Assembly (NCBI RefSeq): GCF_014646115.1
Contig: NZ_BMMV01000009.1
Coordinates: forward strand, 62,001 to 126,000
From: Streptomyces camponoticapitis
GTDB taxonomy: Bacteria > Actinomycetota > Actinomycetes > Streptomycetales > Streptomycetaceae
Direction: 5' to 3'
DNA: 64,000 nt
A program made the position numbers and the translations under genes. The notes beneath the pieces are model-generated. The model was not told the DNA's origin, did not search any database, and worked only from the letters and a program-made list of their open reading frames with translations. This document shows positions 25,087 through 33,881 of this stretch, one piece after another; the stretch's first letter is position 1; each line of letters starts with the position of its first letter.

Positions 25087-25671
25087 ATGGCGAGAGCCAG
25101 AAGCACGGAGCGGCGGGCGGAGATTCTCCGCGCCACCATCGAGGTGATCGCCGAACGCGGCTACCGGGGAACGACGTTGGGCGCGGTGGCGGAGCGGGTG
25201 GGCCTCACCCAGCAGGGGCTGCTCCACTACTTCCCCACGAAGGACGCGCTCCTCCTCGCCGTCATGGACGAGCGCGACCAGTGGGACACCGGGGGCGGCA
25301 GCCGCGGCGCGGACGGCTGGCGTCTTGAGCTGCTGACGTCGATGGTCGACTACAACGCGATGCGGCCCGGCATCGTGCAGACCTTCTCGGCTCTGCTCGG
25401 CGAGAGTGTGACGGAGGATCATCCGGCCGGGGAGTTCTTCACCCGCCGCTACGTCGAGGTGCGGCGCAATATGGCGGGCGTGCTGCGCGACGAGTTCGGC
25501 GACCGGCTGCCGAGCGGCCTCACGCCCGAACAGACGGCCCCGTTGCTGGTGGCCGTGATGGACGGGCTCCAGTACCAGTGGCTGCTCGCGCCGGAGGAGG
25601 TGGACATGCCGGCGGCGTTCCGGGCGTTCGTGACGCTGCTGCGGGGCGGCGCGGAGGGGCCGGAGCGGTAG
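25087..25671 (+). CDS. TetR family regulator, probable control of the GH3 gene
   Basis: A 194-residue repressor. The helix-turn-helix lies at about residues 9-55: RRAEILRATIEVIAERGYRG, TTLGAVAERVGLTQQGLLHY and FPTKDALL. Its BetI/TetR_C-like C-terminal region holds a long ligand domain (YNAMRPGIVQTFSALL). I chose the ATG at 25087 over the GTG at 25051; GAGAGGA lies upstream. Divergence from the beta-glucosidase gene suggests induction by a sugar or glycoside. Confidence 0.88.
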   Translation: MARARSTERRAEILRATIEVIAERGYRGTTLGAVAERVGLTQQGLLHYFPTKDALLLAVMDERDQWDTGGGSRGADGWRLELLTSMVDYNAMRPGIVQTFSALLGESVTEDHPAGEFFTRRYVEVRRNMAGVLRDEFGDRLPSGLTPEQTAPLLVAVMDGLQYQWLLAPEEVDMPAAFRAFVTLLRGGAEGPER

Positions 25672-25765
25672 TTCCGGCGCGGGTGTTCGGGCGCGGGTGT
25701 TCGGGCGCCGTAGCCATGCGCGGGGTGCGGAGGTGATACTTCCGCCACCCGAAGGAAGGACTCCC

Positions 25766-27082
25766 GTGAGACTCGTGCGCACCAACAGCAACATGGCGGA
25801 CCGGACCCGTGTCCGACAGACCCTGGGTCTCGTCCTGCTCGCATCGGCCGCTCTGGTCGCCGTGGCGCCTCCGTCAGGTGCCACCGCCGCCGGGCCGGCC
25901 GCCGCCGCTCCGGCGGTCACCGTCGAGGAACGGCGGCTCGACGGTGCCGTACCGCGCCAGATACTCGACGACAGCGGCTTCGACAAGGTCGCGCCGGACT
26001 TCGCGAAGTCACTGCGCGGCGCCGGCTCGTACGCGCAGGCCGAGCGCGCCGCCGTACGACATGGCGAACGGCTCTGGCAGCGCGCGGTGGACCGCGCGCA
26101 GGGGCGGGGCCCGGCGGGCGGTGAGCTGAGCCGGGACGACGACCGGCCGCTGTACTGGGCGCGGCTGGCCATGACCCGTGAACTGCGCGCGTGGCACGCG
26201 GAGTCGGGGCTCTCGGAGGCGGCGGGTGTGCGTCTCCTGGAGCGGCTGGAGAGCGCGTCGCGCGGCCAGGAGTCGATGGCCTTCGGCGGCGGCGACCGGG
26301 CGCGGGAGAGCGACCGGGCGAAAGGCGTCAAGCGGATCGTGGTGACCGGCTTCGACCCGTTCACGCTGGACAGGGACATCCGCATCAGCAATCCGTCCGG
26401 AGCGGTCGCGCTCGCGCTGGACGGCACGGTGATCCGTACGGCCGACGGGCCGGCGCGCGTCGAGACCGCCGTCTTCCCGGTCCGCTGGGGGGACTTCGCC
26501 GACGGTACGGTCGAGCGCGCCCTGCGCCGTACGCTGCCGCGCGCCGACCTCTTCGTGACGGTCAGCCAGGGCCGGGTGGGGCGTATCGACGTCGAGCGGT
26601 ACAACGGCGCCTGGCGCGGCGGCTTCGGGGACAACGAGAACCTGTCCGAGACCGGGCTCGTACCGGTGAAGGACCCGGCGACGCAGCCGCAGTGGACGCG
26701 GACCACGCTCCCCTACGCGGGCATCGTGGCGGCCGACACAGGGCGCTTCCCGGTGTACGACAACACGTCGGTCACCGAGATCCCGGCGGGTGGCACGGCC
26801 CCGGTCGTACGGCCGGACGGACCGACGCCCGGCTCGGCGGCCCGCGCGGGCGGCGGCGGGGACTATCTGTCGAACGAGATCGCCTACCGGGCGACGCTGC
26901 TGCGCGACCGGCTCGGACTGGAGATCCCGGGCGGCCATGTCCATACACCGGTGCTGGAATTCGGCCCGGGAAACACCGATCCGGCGACCGGGACCGTGTC
27001 CGACCCGGTCTTCGTACAGAACAGGCTGGACATCACGGCGCAGCTGCGGACGATCGTGCGCGTGGCGGTGGAGGAGTCGTAG
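25766..27082 (+). CDS. secreted pyroglutamyl peptidase-like protein with Cys-to-Ser change
   Basis: A 438-residue exported protein: signal peptide (LGLVLLASAALVAVAPP), a helical 150-residue N-terminal region, then a C15 peptidase fold opening with VVTGFDPFTLDRD and NPSGAVA. The family triad is Glu/Cys/His. Glu277 (RIDVERYN) and His393 (GHVHTP) are kept, but the Cys position reads Ser369 in GDYLSNEIAY. Spacing Ser369-His393 is 24, the same as Cys144-His168 in the Bacillus enzyme. GAAGGAAGG precedes GTG 25766. It may be a serine variant, a binding protein, or inactive. Confidence 0.82.
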   Translation: MRLVRTNSNMADRTRVRQTLGLVLLASAALVAVAPPSGATAAGPAAAAPAVTVEERRLDGAVPRQILDDSGFDKVAPDFAKSLRGAGSYAQAERAAVRHGERLWQRAVDRAQGRGPAGGELSRDDDRPLYWARLAMTRELRAWHAESGLSEAAGVRLLERLESASRGQESMAFGGGDRARESDRAKGVKRIVVTGFDPFTLDRDIRISNPSGAVALALDGTVIRTADGPARVETAVFPVRWGDFADGTVERALRRTLPRADLFVTVSQGRVGRIDVERYNGAWRGGFGDNENLSETGLVPVKDPATQPQWTRTTLPYAGIVAADTGRFPVYDNTSVTEIPAGGTAPVVRPDGPTPGSAARAGGGGDYLSNEIAYRATLLRDRLGLEIPGGHVHTPVLEFGPGNTDPATGTVSDPVFVQNRLDITAQLRTIVRVAVEES

Positions 27083-27090
27083 GGCTCTCG

Positions 27091-27126
27091 GGGCCGGCCC
27101 ACCGGGTACGCCCGGTGAGCCGGCCC
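27091..27126. terminator. bidirectional hairpin between convergent genes
   Basis: A 16-bp stem with one mismatch (27091-27106 with 27111-27126) and loop TACG, immediately before the stop of the EI24 gene and after the Pcp-like gene. Confidence 0.8.
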
Positions 27127-27127
27127 G

Positions 27128-27991
27128 TCACCACTCGCGTGGGACGTCCGCCGCCGGTCCGGTGCGGCGGGGCGCCGGTGGTGAACCAGGGTGCGGCGGG
27201 GGCGGGTTGAGACGCTTTGCCTCCGGAGCGCCGGGAAGCGGCCCGCCCTCGGCGCCCTCGCCCGTCAGTTCGCGGGCCATCAGCGTCGCTCCCGCCACCG
27301 CGCCCGGCATCAGGAACACCGCGACGAACGGGACCAGGAAGGCGAGCGTCAGCGGGACGCCGAAGCCCAGCGTGAGCAGCCGGCGGCTCCGCAGCAGCGG
27401 GAGCCGCTGCTTCAGTTCGATGCCGCGCCGCTGCATCGCTACGGCGGTGAGTTCCTCGCAGAGGAAGAAGCCGGAGACGCAGAAGCCGAGTACGGGGACG
27501 ACGGTCTGTCCGACGACGGGGATGAAGCCGAGGGCGAAGAGCAGGACGCCGTACAGCACCACCCGTACCAGGATCCGCAGGCTGTCCCGCGCGGAGACCC
27601 GCAGCTCCCGCCAGAGCGGCAGACCGGACTCGGGTACGTCGCCGCCTTCCGAGCGGTCCACGGCCTCGGAGAGCGATTCGTAGAAGGGCTGCCCGACCAG
27701 CAGTGTCACGGCCGTGAAGGTGATCACGGCCAGGAACAGCGCGAGCGCGAAGAACAGCACGGTGAGGAAACCGCGGAACAGCCCCTGCCACGGTGAGGAC
27801 CAGTCGTCCGCGAACGGCGTCGCCCAGGCCGTCAGATCGTCGGCTCCGTAGAGCAGGCCGACGAGCGCGGCCGCGTACAGCACCAGGGTCACCAGGCCGG
27901 GCAGCAGCCCGAAGCCCAGCCATCTGCCGTGCGCGCCGACCCAGCGCTGGCCTTTCACCAAATAGCCGAAGCCCACACCGAGATCACGCAT
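27128..27991 (-). CDS. EI24/CysZ-like integral membrane protein
   Basis: A 287-residue membrane protein with four to five hydrophobic segments (LLPGLVTLVLYAAALVGLL, FLTVLFFALALFLAV, VVLYGVLLFALGFIPVVG, LTLAFLVPFVAVFL). The GFIPVVGQ turn and QPFYESLSEAVD are EI24-domain features; CysZ of the same family transports sulfate. The C-terminal 45 residues are Pro-rich and unstructured. The first residues (MRDLGVGFGYLVKG) fit the family start. Transport activity is an inference from the family. Confidence 0.85.
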   Translation of the reverse strand: MRDLGVGFGYLVKGQRWVGAHGRWLGFGLLPGLVTLVLYAAALVGLLYGADDLTAWATPFADDWSSPWQGLFRGFLTVLFFALALFLAVITFTAVTLLVGQPFYESLSEAVDRSEGGDVPESGLPLWRELRVSARDSLRILVRVVLYGVLLFALGFIPVVGQTVVPVLGFCVSGFFLCEELTAVAMQRRGIELKQRLPLLRSRRLLTLGFGVPLTLAFLVPFVAVFLMPGAVAGATLMARELTGEGAEGGPLPGAPEAKRLNPPPPHPGSPPAPRRTGPAADVPREW

Positions 27992-28091
27992 ACAGCCACC
28001 CTATCGGCCTTGTTCCGGGGCTGTTTCGGAGTGGTTCCCGACGGGTTCCACGAGGTGTGTGGGACGAACGAGGCGGCGAGCACCCCTTGTT

Positions 28092-28106
28092 GTTGACACG
28101 TTCAAC
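28092..28106. promoter_or_regulatory. palindrome GTTGA-CACGT-TCAAC before the M14 peptidase
   Basis: Perfect 5-bp arms, with TTGACA of a possible -35 inside the dyad. It lies 60 bp before the peptidase start and could be a repressor operator. Confidence 0.4.
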
Positions 28107-28166
28107 CGGTATGACCTGCCTATTGAACCGAACGATCGCCGCCGCACGACCCGGAGGTACATCCGC

Positions 28167-30734
28167 ATGGGGATGCCCAGACCCGTCCTGCTCGCCACCG
28201 CCACCGCCACCGCGGCCCTGATGCTCTCGCCCCTTCCCGCGACCGCCGCTCCCGGCACCGACGGCGACCGGTCGTCGCACCCGGTGCGGGACGGCGGCAC
28301 GACGGACAGCCGCGTAGCGTCGCCCGCACTGCCGTCGGCCGGTGCCGCCGCTCTCTCCTCGGTGGGCACGACGTCCCTCGGGCTGCGCAAGGACGGCGGC
28401 TACCCGCGCCGCACCGTCCTCGACACGCTGCCCGAGAACCCGGCCGACAAGGCCATCAAGCTGGGCCTGGCGCCGTACCACTCGCTCGCGCCGCGCCTCA
28501 ACGCCCTTCAGGAGCTCGGCAATCGGGTGAGCGTCGAGGTCACCGGCCGGTCGGCCGGCGGCCACGACCTGTATCTGGTCACGGTCACCGCGCCGGAGAG
28601 CGCGAAGGAGGCCGCCGAGCAGGAGCGGATGCGCGAGCGCATCGAGAACTCCCCCGCGTCGGCCGCCAAGGACCGGCGCATCAAGGAGAGTTACAAGACT
28701 CCCGTCTTCATCAACAACAACATCCACGGCAATGAGTGGGAGGGCACCGACGCCGCCCTGAAGCTCATCGAGGAGCTGGCGAAGGCCAGGGACAGCCGTA
28801 CGAAGAAGCTGCTCGCCACCAGCCGGATCCATCTCAACGTCACGGCCAACCCGGACGGCCGAATAGCGGGAACCCGCGCCAACGGCAACGGCATCGACCT
28901 CAACCGGGACTTCATCACCGCCTCGCAGCCGGAGGCGCGCGCGATCCGGCAGATAGCCGTCGACAAGCAGCCCGCGGTCATGCTCGACCTGCACGGGTAC
29001 GTCAACGGCACGCTCATCGAGCCGACGACGCCGCCGCACGGCGAGAACTACGAGTACGACCTGTTCCTCAAGAACTCCTACGCCAACGCCCTCGGTATGG
29101 AGGAGGCGGTCAACGACCTCGGCTACACGGCCGAGAAGGACGGTGTCCAGCCGCCCGTCATCCCCTTCCGGGACCAGGAGGAGGGCTGGGACGACTGGCC
29201 GCCGATCTTCACGCCGCAGTACATGGCGTTCCAGGGCGCGGTCGCCTCGCACACCATCGAGATACCGATGCGGGTCAACAACAACGACTACAACAACCTC
29301 CCCGTCGAGGAGCTGCGCCGCAGGTCCAAGATCAACACGGATGTCGCGGGCGCCGCGATGCGCTCCACGCTCGACTTCGCGCGGGAGAACCGCGAGACGC
29401 TGATCGCCGACCAGATCGAGACGTTCCGGCGCGGTGTCGCGGGCGAGAAGCAGCGGGTCATCTCCGAGGAGACGGTGCCCGGCGTGCCCGGCATCGGTCC
29501 GGAGGACATCTACACGACCGACTTCCCGCGCGCGTACGTGATCCCGGCGGGCGACGGCCAGCGGTCGGCGTCGGCCGCCGCCCGGCTCGTCGACCACCTC
29601 ATCGCCAACGACGTGTTGGTCGAACAGGCGCGCAAGAGCTTCAAGGTGGCCGGGCGCAGCTACCCGGCCGGTTCGTACGTGGTCGACATGGAGCAGGCCA
29701 AGCGCGGTATCGCCAACGTCATCCTGGACGAGGGCCGCGACATCAGCGCCGACGTGTCGTCGATGTACGACATCTCGGGCTGGAGCCTCGGGCTGCTGTG
29801 GGGCGCGAACGTCACCAAGGTCCAGCGGGGCGGCCTGGACTTCTCCGGGCGGACCGTGAACGCGGCCTCTCCGGTCGGTTCGGTGGCCCGGAGCGGCGAC
29901 CTGAAGCTGCGGCTGGACGACCCGAAGGAGTTCGCCGCCGTCAACTCCCTGCTCGCGCAGGGTGTGAAGGTGCGCAGGACGGCGGACGGCGCGGCGATCG
30001 TGCCGTCGTCGGCCCGCAAGAAGGCCGAGATCCTGGCCGACCGGTACGGCGTCGTCTTCACGGCCACCAAGGACAAGGGCGTGGCGGCGCTGCGCCGTAC
30101 GACGGTCGCCGCGGCCGTGAACTCGGGCGAGCTGTTCGCGCTGCGTGAGATGGGCTTCGAGGTGCTGCCCGTCTCGACGGCGACGGCGAACGCGGGCTTC
30201 GACTGGTCGAAGGCCGACGCGCTGTACGTGTCGACGGGGCTCAGTCACGCGGCGCTCAACGAGACCGCCCGCGCGGCGCTCGGTGAGTTCCTCGCCGGCG
30301 GTGCGCCCGTGGTGGCGCTCGGCTCCGGCGGCGCCGCGTTCAACGCCGAGGCCGCGCTGCTGACGGCCACGGCGGTACGCGGCAACGGGAACGCCAACGG
30401 CGTGGTGCGGGTGGTCAACACCCCGGGCCCGGTCACCGGCGGCACGCAGCCCCACTCGTTCGTCTACTCGCCGATCTGGTTCACCGGGCTCGGCAGTGGC
30501 GTGCGTACGGAGCAGTCGTACGGCGGCGGCAACCCGCTCGTCTCGGGCCACTGGCGCGCGGACGAGGAGGGCGCCGGCGGTCCCCAGGCGGCGGCCGGAC
30601 AGGCGGCGATCGTGAGCGGCAGGTCGGCGGCGGGCGCGCCGGTCACGCTGTTCGGCACCGAGCCGCTCTTCCGTGACCACCCGAAGGGCTCGTTCGCCCA
30701 GGTGGGCAGGGCGCTGCTGAACCGCCTTCCGTAG
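28167..30734 (+). CDS. secreted M14 zinc carboxypeptidase
   Basis: An 855-residue exported metallopeptidase. Signal peptide LLATATATAALMLSPLPATA. The M14 zinc ligands are His187 and Glu190 (NIHGNEWEG) and His276 (LDLHGYVNG); catalytic Glu365 is in SHTIEIPMR. The substrate Arg is in NRDF of the IDLNRDFI block. Residues about 430-855 form an extra C-terminal region that includes FSGRTVNAAS and LYVSTGLSHAALNET, without a domain I can name. GGAGG is 10 bases before the ATG at 28167. Probably a nutrient-acquiring peptidase outside the cell. Confidence 0.92.
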   Translation: MGMPRPVLLATATATAALMLSPLPATAAPGTDGDRSSHPVRDGGTTDSRVASPALPSAGAAALSSVGTTSLGLRKDGGYPRRTVLDTLPENPADKAIKLGLAPYHSLAPRLNALQELGNRVSVEVTGRSAGGHDLYLVTVTAPESAKEAAEQERMRERIENSPASAAKDRRIKESYKTPVFINNNIHGNEWEGTDAALKLIEELAKARDSRTKKLLATSRIHLNVTANPDGRIAGTRANGNGIDLNRDFITASQPEARAIRQIAVDKQPAVMLDLHGYVNGTLIEPTTPPHGENYEYDLFLKNSYANALGMEEAVNDLGYTAEKDGVQPPVIPFRDQEEGWDDWPPIFTPQYMAFQGAVASHTIEIPMRVNNNDYNNLPVEELRRRSKINTDVAGAAMRSTLDFARENRETLIADQIETFRRGVAGEKQRVISEETVPGVPGIGPEDIYTTDFPRAYVIPAGDGQRSASAAARLVDHLIANDVLVEQARKSFKVAGRSYPAGSYVVDMEQAKRGIANVILDEGRDISADVSSMYDISGWSLGLLWGANVTKVQRGGLDFSGRTVNAASPVGSVARSGDLKLRLDDPKEFAAVNSLLAQGVKVRRTADGAAIVPSSARKKAEILADRYGVVFTATKDKGVAALRRTTVAAAVNSGELFALREMGFEVLPVSTATANAGFDWSKADALYVSTGLSHAALNETARAALGEFLAGGAPVVALGSGGAAFNAEAALLTATAVRGNGNANGVVRVVNTPGPVTGGTQPHSFVYSPIWFTGLGSGVRTEQSYGGGNPLVSGHWRADEEGAGGPQAAAGQAAIVSGRSAAGAPVTLFGTEPLFRDHPKGSFAQVGRALLNRLP

Positions 30735-30779
30735 GAGGCGCGTCGGCGCCCCGCACATGCGGCGAGGCGCCGTACGCGA

Positions 30780-30811
30780 AGGGCCGCACCCCTCTCTCGG
30801 GGTGCGGCCCT
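30780..30811. terminator. hairpin between convergent peptidase and ohr genes
   Basis: A perfect 13-bp stem (30780-30792 with 30799-30811), loop TCTCTC. Positioned to stop both transcripts. Confidence 0.8.
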
Positions 30812-30841
30812 GCCGTACGTACGGGTTGGTCGTGCCGCCGG

Positions 30842-31270
30842 TCAGACGACCGACAGCTCGACCTTGATGTTGCCGCGGGTGGCGTTGGAGTACGGGCACA
30901 CCTGGTGCGCCTTCTCCAGGAGGTCCTGCGCGGTGGCCGCGTCCACGTTCGGGATGGAGGCGGTCAGTTCGACCGCGAGGCCGAAGCCGCCGCCGTCGGT
31001 CTTGCCGATGCTGACCTTGGCGGTCACGGTCGAGCCGGAGATGTCGGCCTTCTCCCGGCGCGCGACGACGCCGAGCGCGCCCTGGAAGCACGCGCTGTAG
31101 CCGGCGGCGAAGAGCTGCTCCGGGTTCGTACCGGCGCCGCTGCCGCCCATCTCCTTGGGCGGGTTGACGACGACGTCGAGCTTCCCGTCGTCGGTGGAGA
31201 CGCGGCCGTCACGGCCGTTCTCCGCGGTGGCGACGGCGGTGTAGAGGGGGGCTATCTGCTGGATGGTCAT
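30842..31270 (-). CDS. ohr: organic hydroperoxide resistance protein (OsmC/Ohr family)
   Basis: A 142-residue thiol peroxidase that reduces organic hydroperoxides with dihydrolipoamide. The two catalytic cysteines are in GYSACFQGAL (about residue 61) and HQVCPYSNATRGN (about 125); the conserved Arg is in TAENGRDGRV. Length and the LYTAVATAENGRDG start are typical. No OhrR with its sensing Cys lies next door; the MarR protein 1.2 kb away lacks that Cys and is divergent from another gene. Confidence 0.93.
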   Translation of the reverse strand: MTIQQIAPLYTAVATAENGRDGRVSTDDGKLDVVVNPPKEMGGSGAGTNPEQLFAAGYSACFQGALGVVARREKADISGSTVTAKVSIGKTDGGGFGLAVELTASIPNVDAATAQDLLEKAHQVCPYSNATRGNIKVELSVV

Positions 31271-31348
31271 TCGGGTTCCTTCTTCTCTGTACGCCGCGGC
31301 TCGCGCCCACGGACCACGACGGCCTGCTGAGAGCCTAGCGGCTACGGG

Positions 31349-32365
31349 TCAGTTGAGTGTGACGATCATTTTTCCGGTGTTCTCACCGCGGAGAAGCCCG
31401 AGGAAGGCGTCGAAGCCTTTCTCGATCCCCTCGACGGCCGTCTCCTGGTACTTGAGCTCGCCCGACGCCAGCCAGCCGGACACGTCCTTGACGAACCGCG
31501 GCATGAGAGCGCGGTGATCGTTGACGAGCATGCCCTGGAGGCGCAGCCGCTTGCTGATGACCAGCGCGAGGTTGTGCGGCGCGGGGGTCGCCTCGGTGCT
31601 GTTGTACTGCGAGATCATTCCGCAGATGGTGGCGCGGCCGTGGAGGTTGAACGAGGACAGCGCGGCTTCGAGGTGCTCTCCCCCGACGTTCTCGAAGTAC
31701 ACGTCGATGCCGTCGGGCGCGGCCTCCTTGAGCTGCCGCTTGACGGAGCCGTTCTTGTAGTTGAAGGCGGCGTCGAAGCCGTACTCCTCCACAAGAAGCC
31801 TGACCTTGTCGTCGGATCCCGCCGAGCCTATGACGCGCGACGCGCCCTTGATCCGGGCCAGCTGGCCCACCTGATTGCCGACGGCGCCCGCGGCGCCGGA
31901 GACGAAGACGGCGTCGCCCTCTTTGAAGGAGGCGGTCTCGAAGAGCCCCGCGTAGGCGGTGAGGCCCGTCATGCCGAGGACACCGAGGAAGGCGCTCAGC
32001 GGCGCGAGCGAGGCGTCGACCTTCGTGGCGTACCTGGCCGGCACCCGCGCGTACTCCCGCCAGCCGAGACCGTGCACCACATGGTCGCCGACCGCGAAGC
32101 CCTCGGCGTTCGAGGCGATGACCTCGCCGACGGCCGCGCCGTCCATGGGGTGGTCGAGCTGGTACGGCGGGGTGTACGACTTCACGTCGTTCATCCGCCC
32201 GCGCATGTACGGATCGACCGAGAAGTGCTTGTTACGGACGAGGACGCCGCCCTCGTCCGGCTCCGTCACCGGGGCCTCGCGCAGGGCGAAGTCCGTGGAC
32301 TTCGGCCAGCCGTGCGGGCGGGCGACGAGATGCCATTCGCGGCCGGACGCGGGAAGAGCGGTCAT
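31349..32365 (-). CDS. NADP-dependent oxidoreductase, LTB4DH/CurA-type MDR
   Basis: A 338-residue zinc-free medium-chain reductase. The NADPH motif is SGAAGAVGNQVGQLA (about residues 153-167); SVDPYMRGRM and YFENVGGEHLEAAL are signatures of the alkenal/one oxidoreductase group. It probably reduces the C=C bond of reactive enals. It is divergent from a MarR regulator 94 bp away and likely under its control. AGGAGG lies upstream of the ATG. Confidence 0.92.
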   Translation of the reverse strand: MTALPASGREWHLVARPHGWPKSTDFALREAPVTEPDEGGVLVRNKHFSVDPYMRGRMNDVKSYTPPYQLDHPMDGAAVGEVIASNAEGFAVGDHVVHGLGWREYARVPARYATKVDASLAPLSAFLGVLGMTGLTAYAGLFETASFKEGDAVFVSGAAGAVGNQVGQLARIKGASRVIGSAGSDDKVRLLVEEYGFDAAFNYKNGSVKRQLKEAAPDGIDVYFENVGGEHLEAALSSFNLHGRATICGMISQYNSTEATPAPHNLALVISKRLRLQGMLVNDHRALMPRFVKDVSGWLASGELKYQETAVEGIEKGFDAFLGLLRGENTGKMIVTLN

Positions 32366-32395
32366 GGATGCGGTGCCTCCTCGAATAAAGCTTCA

Positions 32396-32452
32396 TTGCC
32401 TGAAACAACCATGCTCTTCAATATTTCACGTTGTCAAGCAAACGGGTAGCCT
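32396..32452. promoter_or_regulatory. AT-rich divergent operator with leaderless promoter for marR
   Basis: Plus strand: TTTCAC (32424-32429), a 17-bp spacer, TAGCCT (32447-32452), then seven bases to the ATG at 32460, so the mRNA would be leaderless. An imperfect inverted repeat TTGCCTGA..CAAC (32396-32409) and GTTGTCAAGCAA (32430-32441) spans the gap; the second arm lies in the spacer, consistent with autorepression. Confidence 0.55.
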
Positions 32453-32459
32453 GGTGACT

Positions 32460-32897
32460 ATGGCCACTGAGCACTCGGACCCCCTGACCCTCGAAGTCGT
32501 CGGACTCATCGGCACGGTCGTGGCCCGGTACTACGAGGAGTACGACCACGCCGCCGCCGAGCACTCGCTCACGGGCGCGCAGGCACGCGTGCTGGCGCTG
32601 CTCTCCATCCGGCCCATGCCGATGCGCCGGATCGCGCAGAAGCTGAAGTGCGAGCCGTCGAACGTCACGGGGATCGTGGACCGGCTGGAGACGCGCGGCC
32701 TGGTGGAGCGGCGGCCGGACCCCTCGGACCGGCGGGTGAAGCTCGCCGCCCCGACCGAGAAGGGGCGGCAGACGGCGCGGCAGCTGCGGGACGGTCTGAA
32801 CTTCGCGCGCGAACCGCTGGCGGACCTTTCGGTGGAGGAGCGGACGGTGCTGCGCGATCTGCTGCGGCGGATGCTGGGCGACGACGCCGAGGAGTGA
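32460..32897 (+). CDS. MarR family transcriptional regulator
   Basis: A 145-residue winged-helix regulator. HTH at about residues 54-75 (MRRIAQKLKCEPSNVTGIVD), wing at DPSDRRVKLAAPTEKG. The single Cys lies in the recognition region, not at the N-terminal sensing position of OhrR, so ligand control is more likely than peroxide control. The ATG at 32460 is seven bases after a -10 box. It probably represses itself and the divergent NADP oxidoreductase. Confidence 0.9.
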   Translation: MATEHSDPLTLEVVGLIGTVVARYYEEYDHAAAEHSLTGAQARVLALLSIRPMPMRRIAQKLKCEPSNVTGIVDRLETRGLVERRPDPSDRRVKLAAPTEKGRQTARQLRDGLNFAREPLADLSVEERTVLRDLLRRMLGDDAEE

Positions 32898-32918
32898 CCG
32901 AGGGGCCTCGGTCACTCC
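32891..32918. terminator. hairpin overlapping the marR stop codon
   Basis: A perfect 13-bp stem (32891-32903 with 32906-32918) and two unpaired loop bases; the marR stop TGA is in the left arm. It also faces the convergent gene at 33005. Confidence 0.7.
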
Positions 32919-33004
32919 GGCGGCGCGGTGGATCGGGGACGGCCGGCGGTCAGGGACGGAAGGCGGGCGTGCGCCGGGGCGCCGCATCGGACGCATCGGA
33001 CGCG

Positions 33005-33760
33005 TCAGACGCAGATGAACCAGAGGACACAGTCGTCGTCGTCATCATCTTCCTCAGGCGGTGACGTGCTGGTGGACGGCCGCGGCGTGGAGGGCTGATC
33101 CGGGTCTCCCGGCGTGCTCGACCCGTCCGTGGGGTCGGTGGAGCCCGTGGGGTCGCCCGGGTCGCCGGGGCTGTCCGGCGTGTCGCTCGGGTCGGGCGAA
33201 TCCGTCGCCGAGGGGGACTCCCCGTCCGGCGCGCCGGTCCCGGTGCCCGACGCCGACGGGTCGGGCGATCCGTCCCCGTCGCCGGGGCTCGCGGAGCCGG
33301 AGGACGTGGAGGGCGTGCCCTCCACGGGGCCCGGATCCTCGGGTTTCGGCGAACCGGACGGCGGCCGGCCGCCGTCGAGGTCGATGGCCCTGTCCTCCTC
33401 CACGGAGGTGGCGTCCCCGTTGTCGCCGGACGATTCCAGCGCCAGTTCGGCCAGACTCAGCGCGCCGACGGCGAGGACCAGGCCCATGACGACGAGCAGC
33501 ACGGTGCGGCCTTTGCGCCGGTGGGCGCCGCGCTCCGCGCGTAGCTCCCGGCGCTCACGCCGGGAGACCTTGCGCTTGCGGGAGCCGCGCTGGCGGCGTG
33601 ATCCGACGACGGACTCGTCGCTGTGATCGGGCGCGGCAAGGACCACCTCGGCCTCGTGCGGGGCGGGATCGTGGAGCCGCAGCTCCTCGGCGGGCGTACC
33701 GCACCCGGCGCACGCCAGGGCGCCGTTGAGGTGCCGCCGGCAGTGATGGCAGTAGTCCAT
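33005..33760 (-). CDS. SCO2400-like zinc-ribbon membrane protein with acidic, Pro/Ser-rich tail
   Basis: A 251-residue Streptomyces-type protein. The N-terminal ribbon has CHHC and CAGC pairs (residues 4-20). A basic block (SRRQRGSRKRKVSRRERREL) precedes one membrane helix (VLLVVMGLVLAVGALSL, about 87-105), so the ribbon is cytoplasmic. Outside is a 120-residue low-complexity Asp/Pro/Ser/Gly tail ending in six Asp and then CVLWFICV. I recall this as the SCO2400 family, of unknown function. The hydrophobic Cys-containing last residues after an acidic run are unusual. Confidence 0.75.
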   Translation of the reverse strand: MDYCHHCRRHLNGALACAGCGTPAEELRLHDPAPHEAEVVLAAPDHSDESVVGSRRQRGSRKRKVSRRERRELRAERGAHRRKGRTVLLVVMGLVLAVGALSLAELALESSGDNGDATSVEEDRAIDLDGGRPPSGSPKPEDPGPVEGTPSTSSGSASPGDGDGSPDPSASGTGTGAPDGESPSATDSPDPSDTPDSPGDPGDPTGSTDPTDGSSTPGDPDQPSTPRPSTSTSPPEEDDDDDDCVLWFICV

Positions 33761-33881
33761 GGCGCCCTGAAGATAATCCTACGGAACCGAACTCGGGCAC
33801 CTCTCATGTGAAGATCTTGTGTGGAGTTGGCCGTTCTGTGATTTTGCCGCCCGACCTGCCCCGAAGGGACACGATGTCGCT

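Noticed and set aside
27984..31091. 1035-codon ORF on the minus strand opposite the M14 peptidase
   Set aside because: No family motifs and biased composition; it overlaps the well-supported secreted peptidase and part of ohr.
32460..32897. MarR protein considered as OhrR for the nearby ohr gene
   Set aside because: It lacks the N-terminal sensing Cys and is divergent from the NADP oxidoreductase instead.
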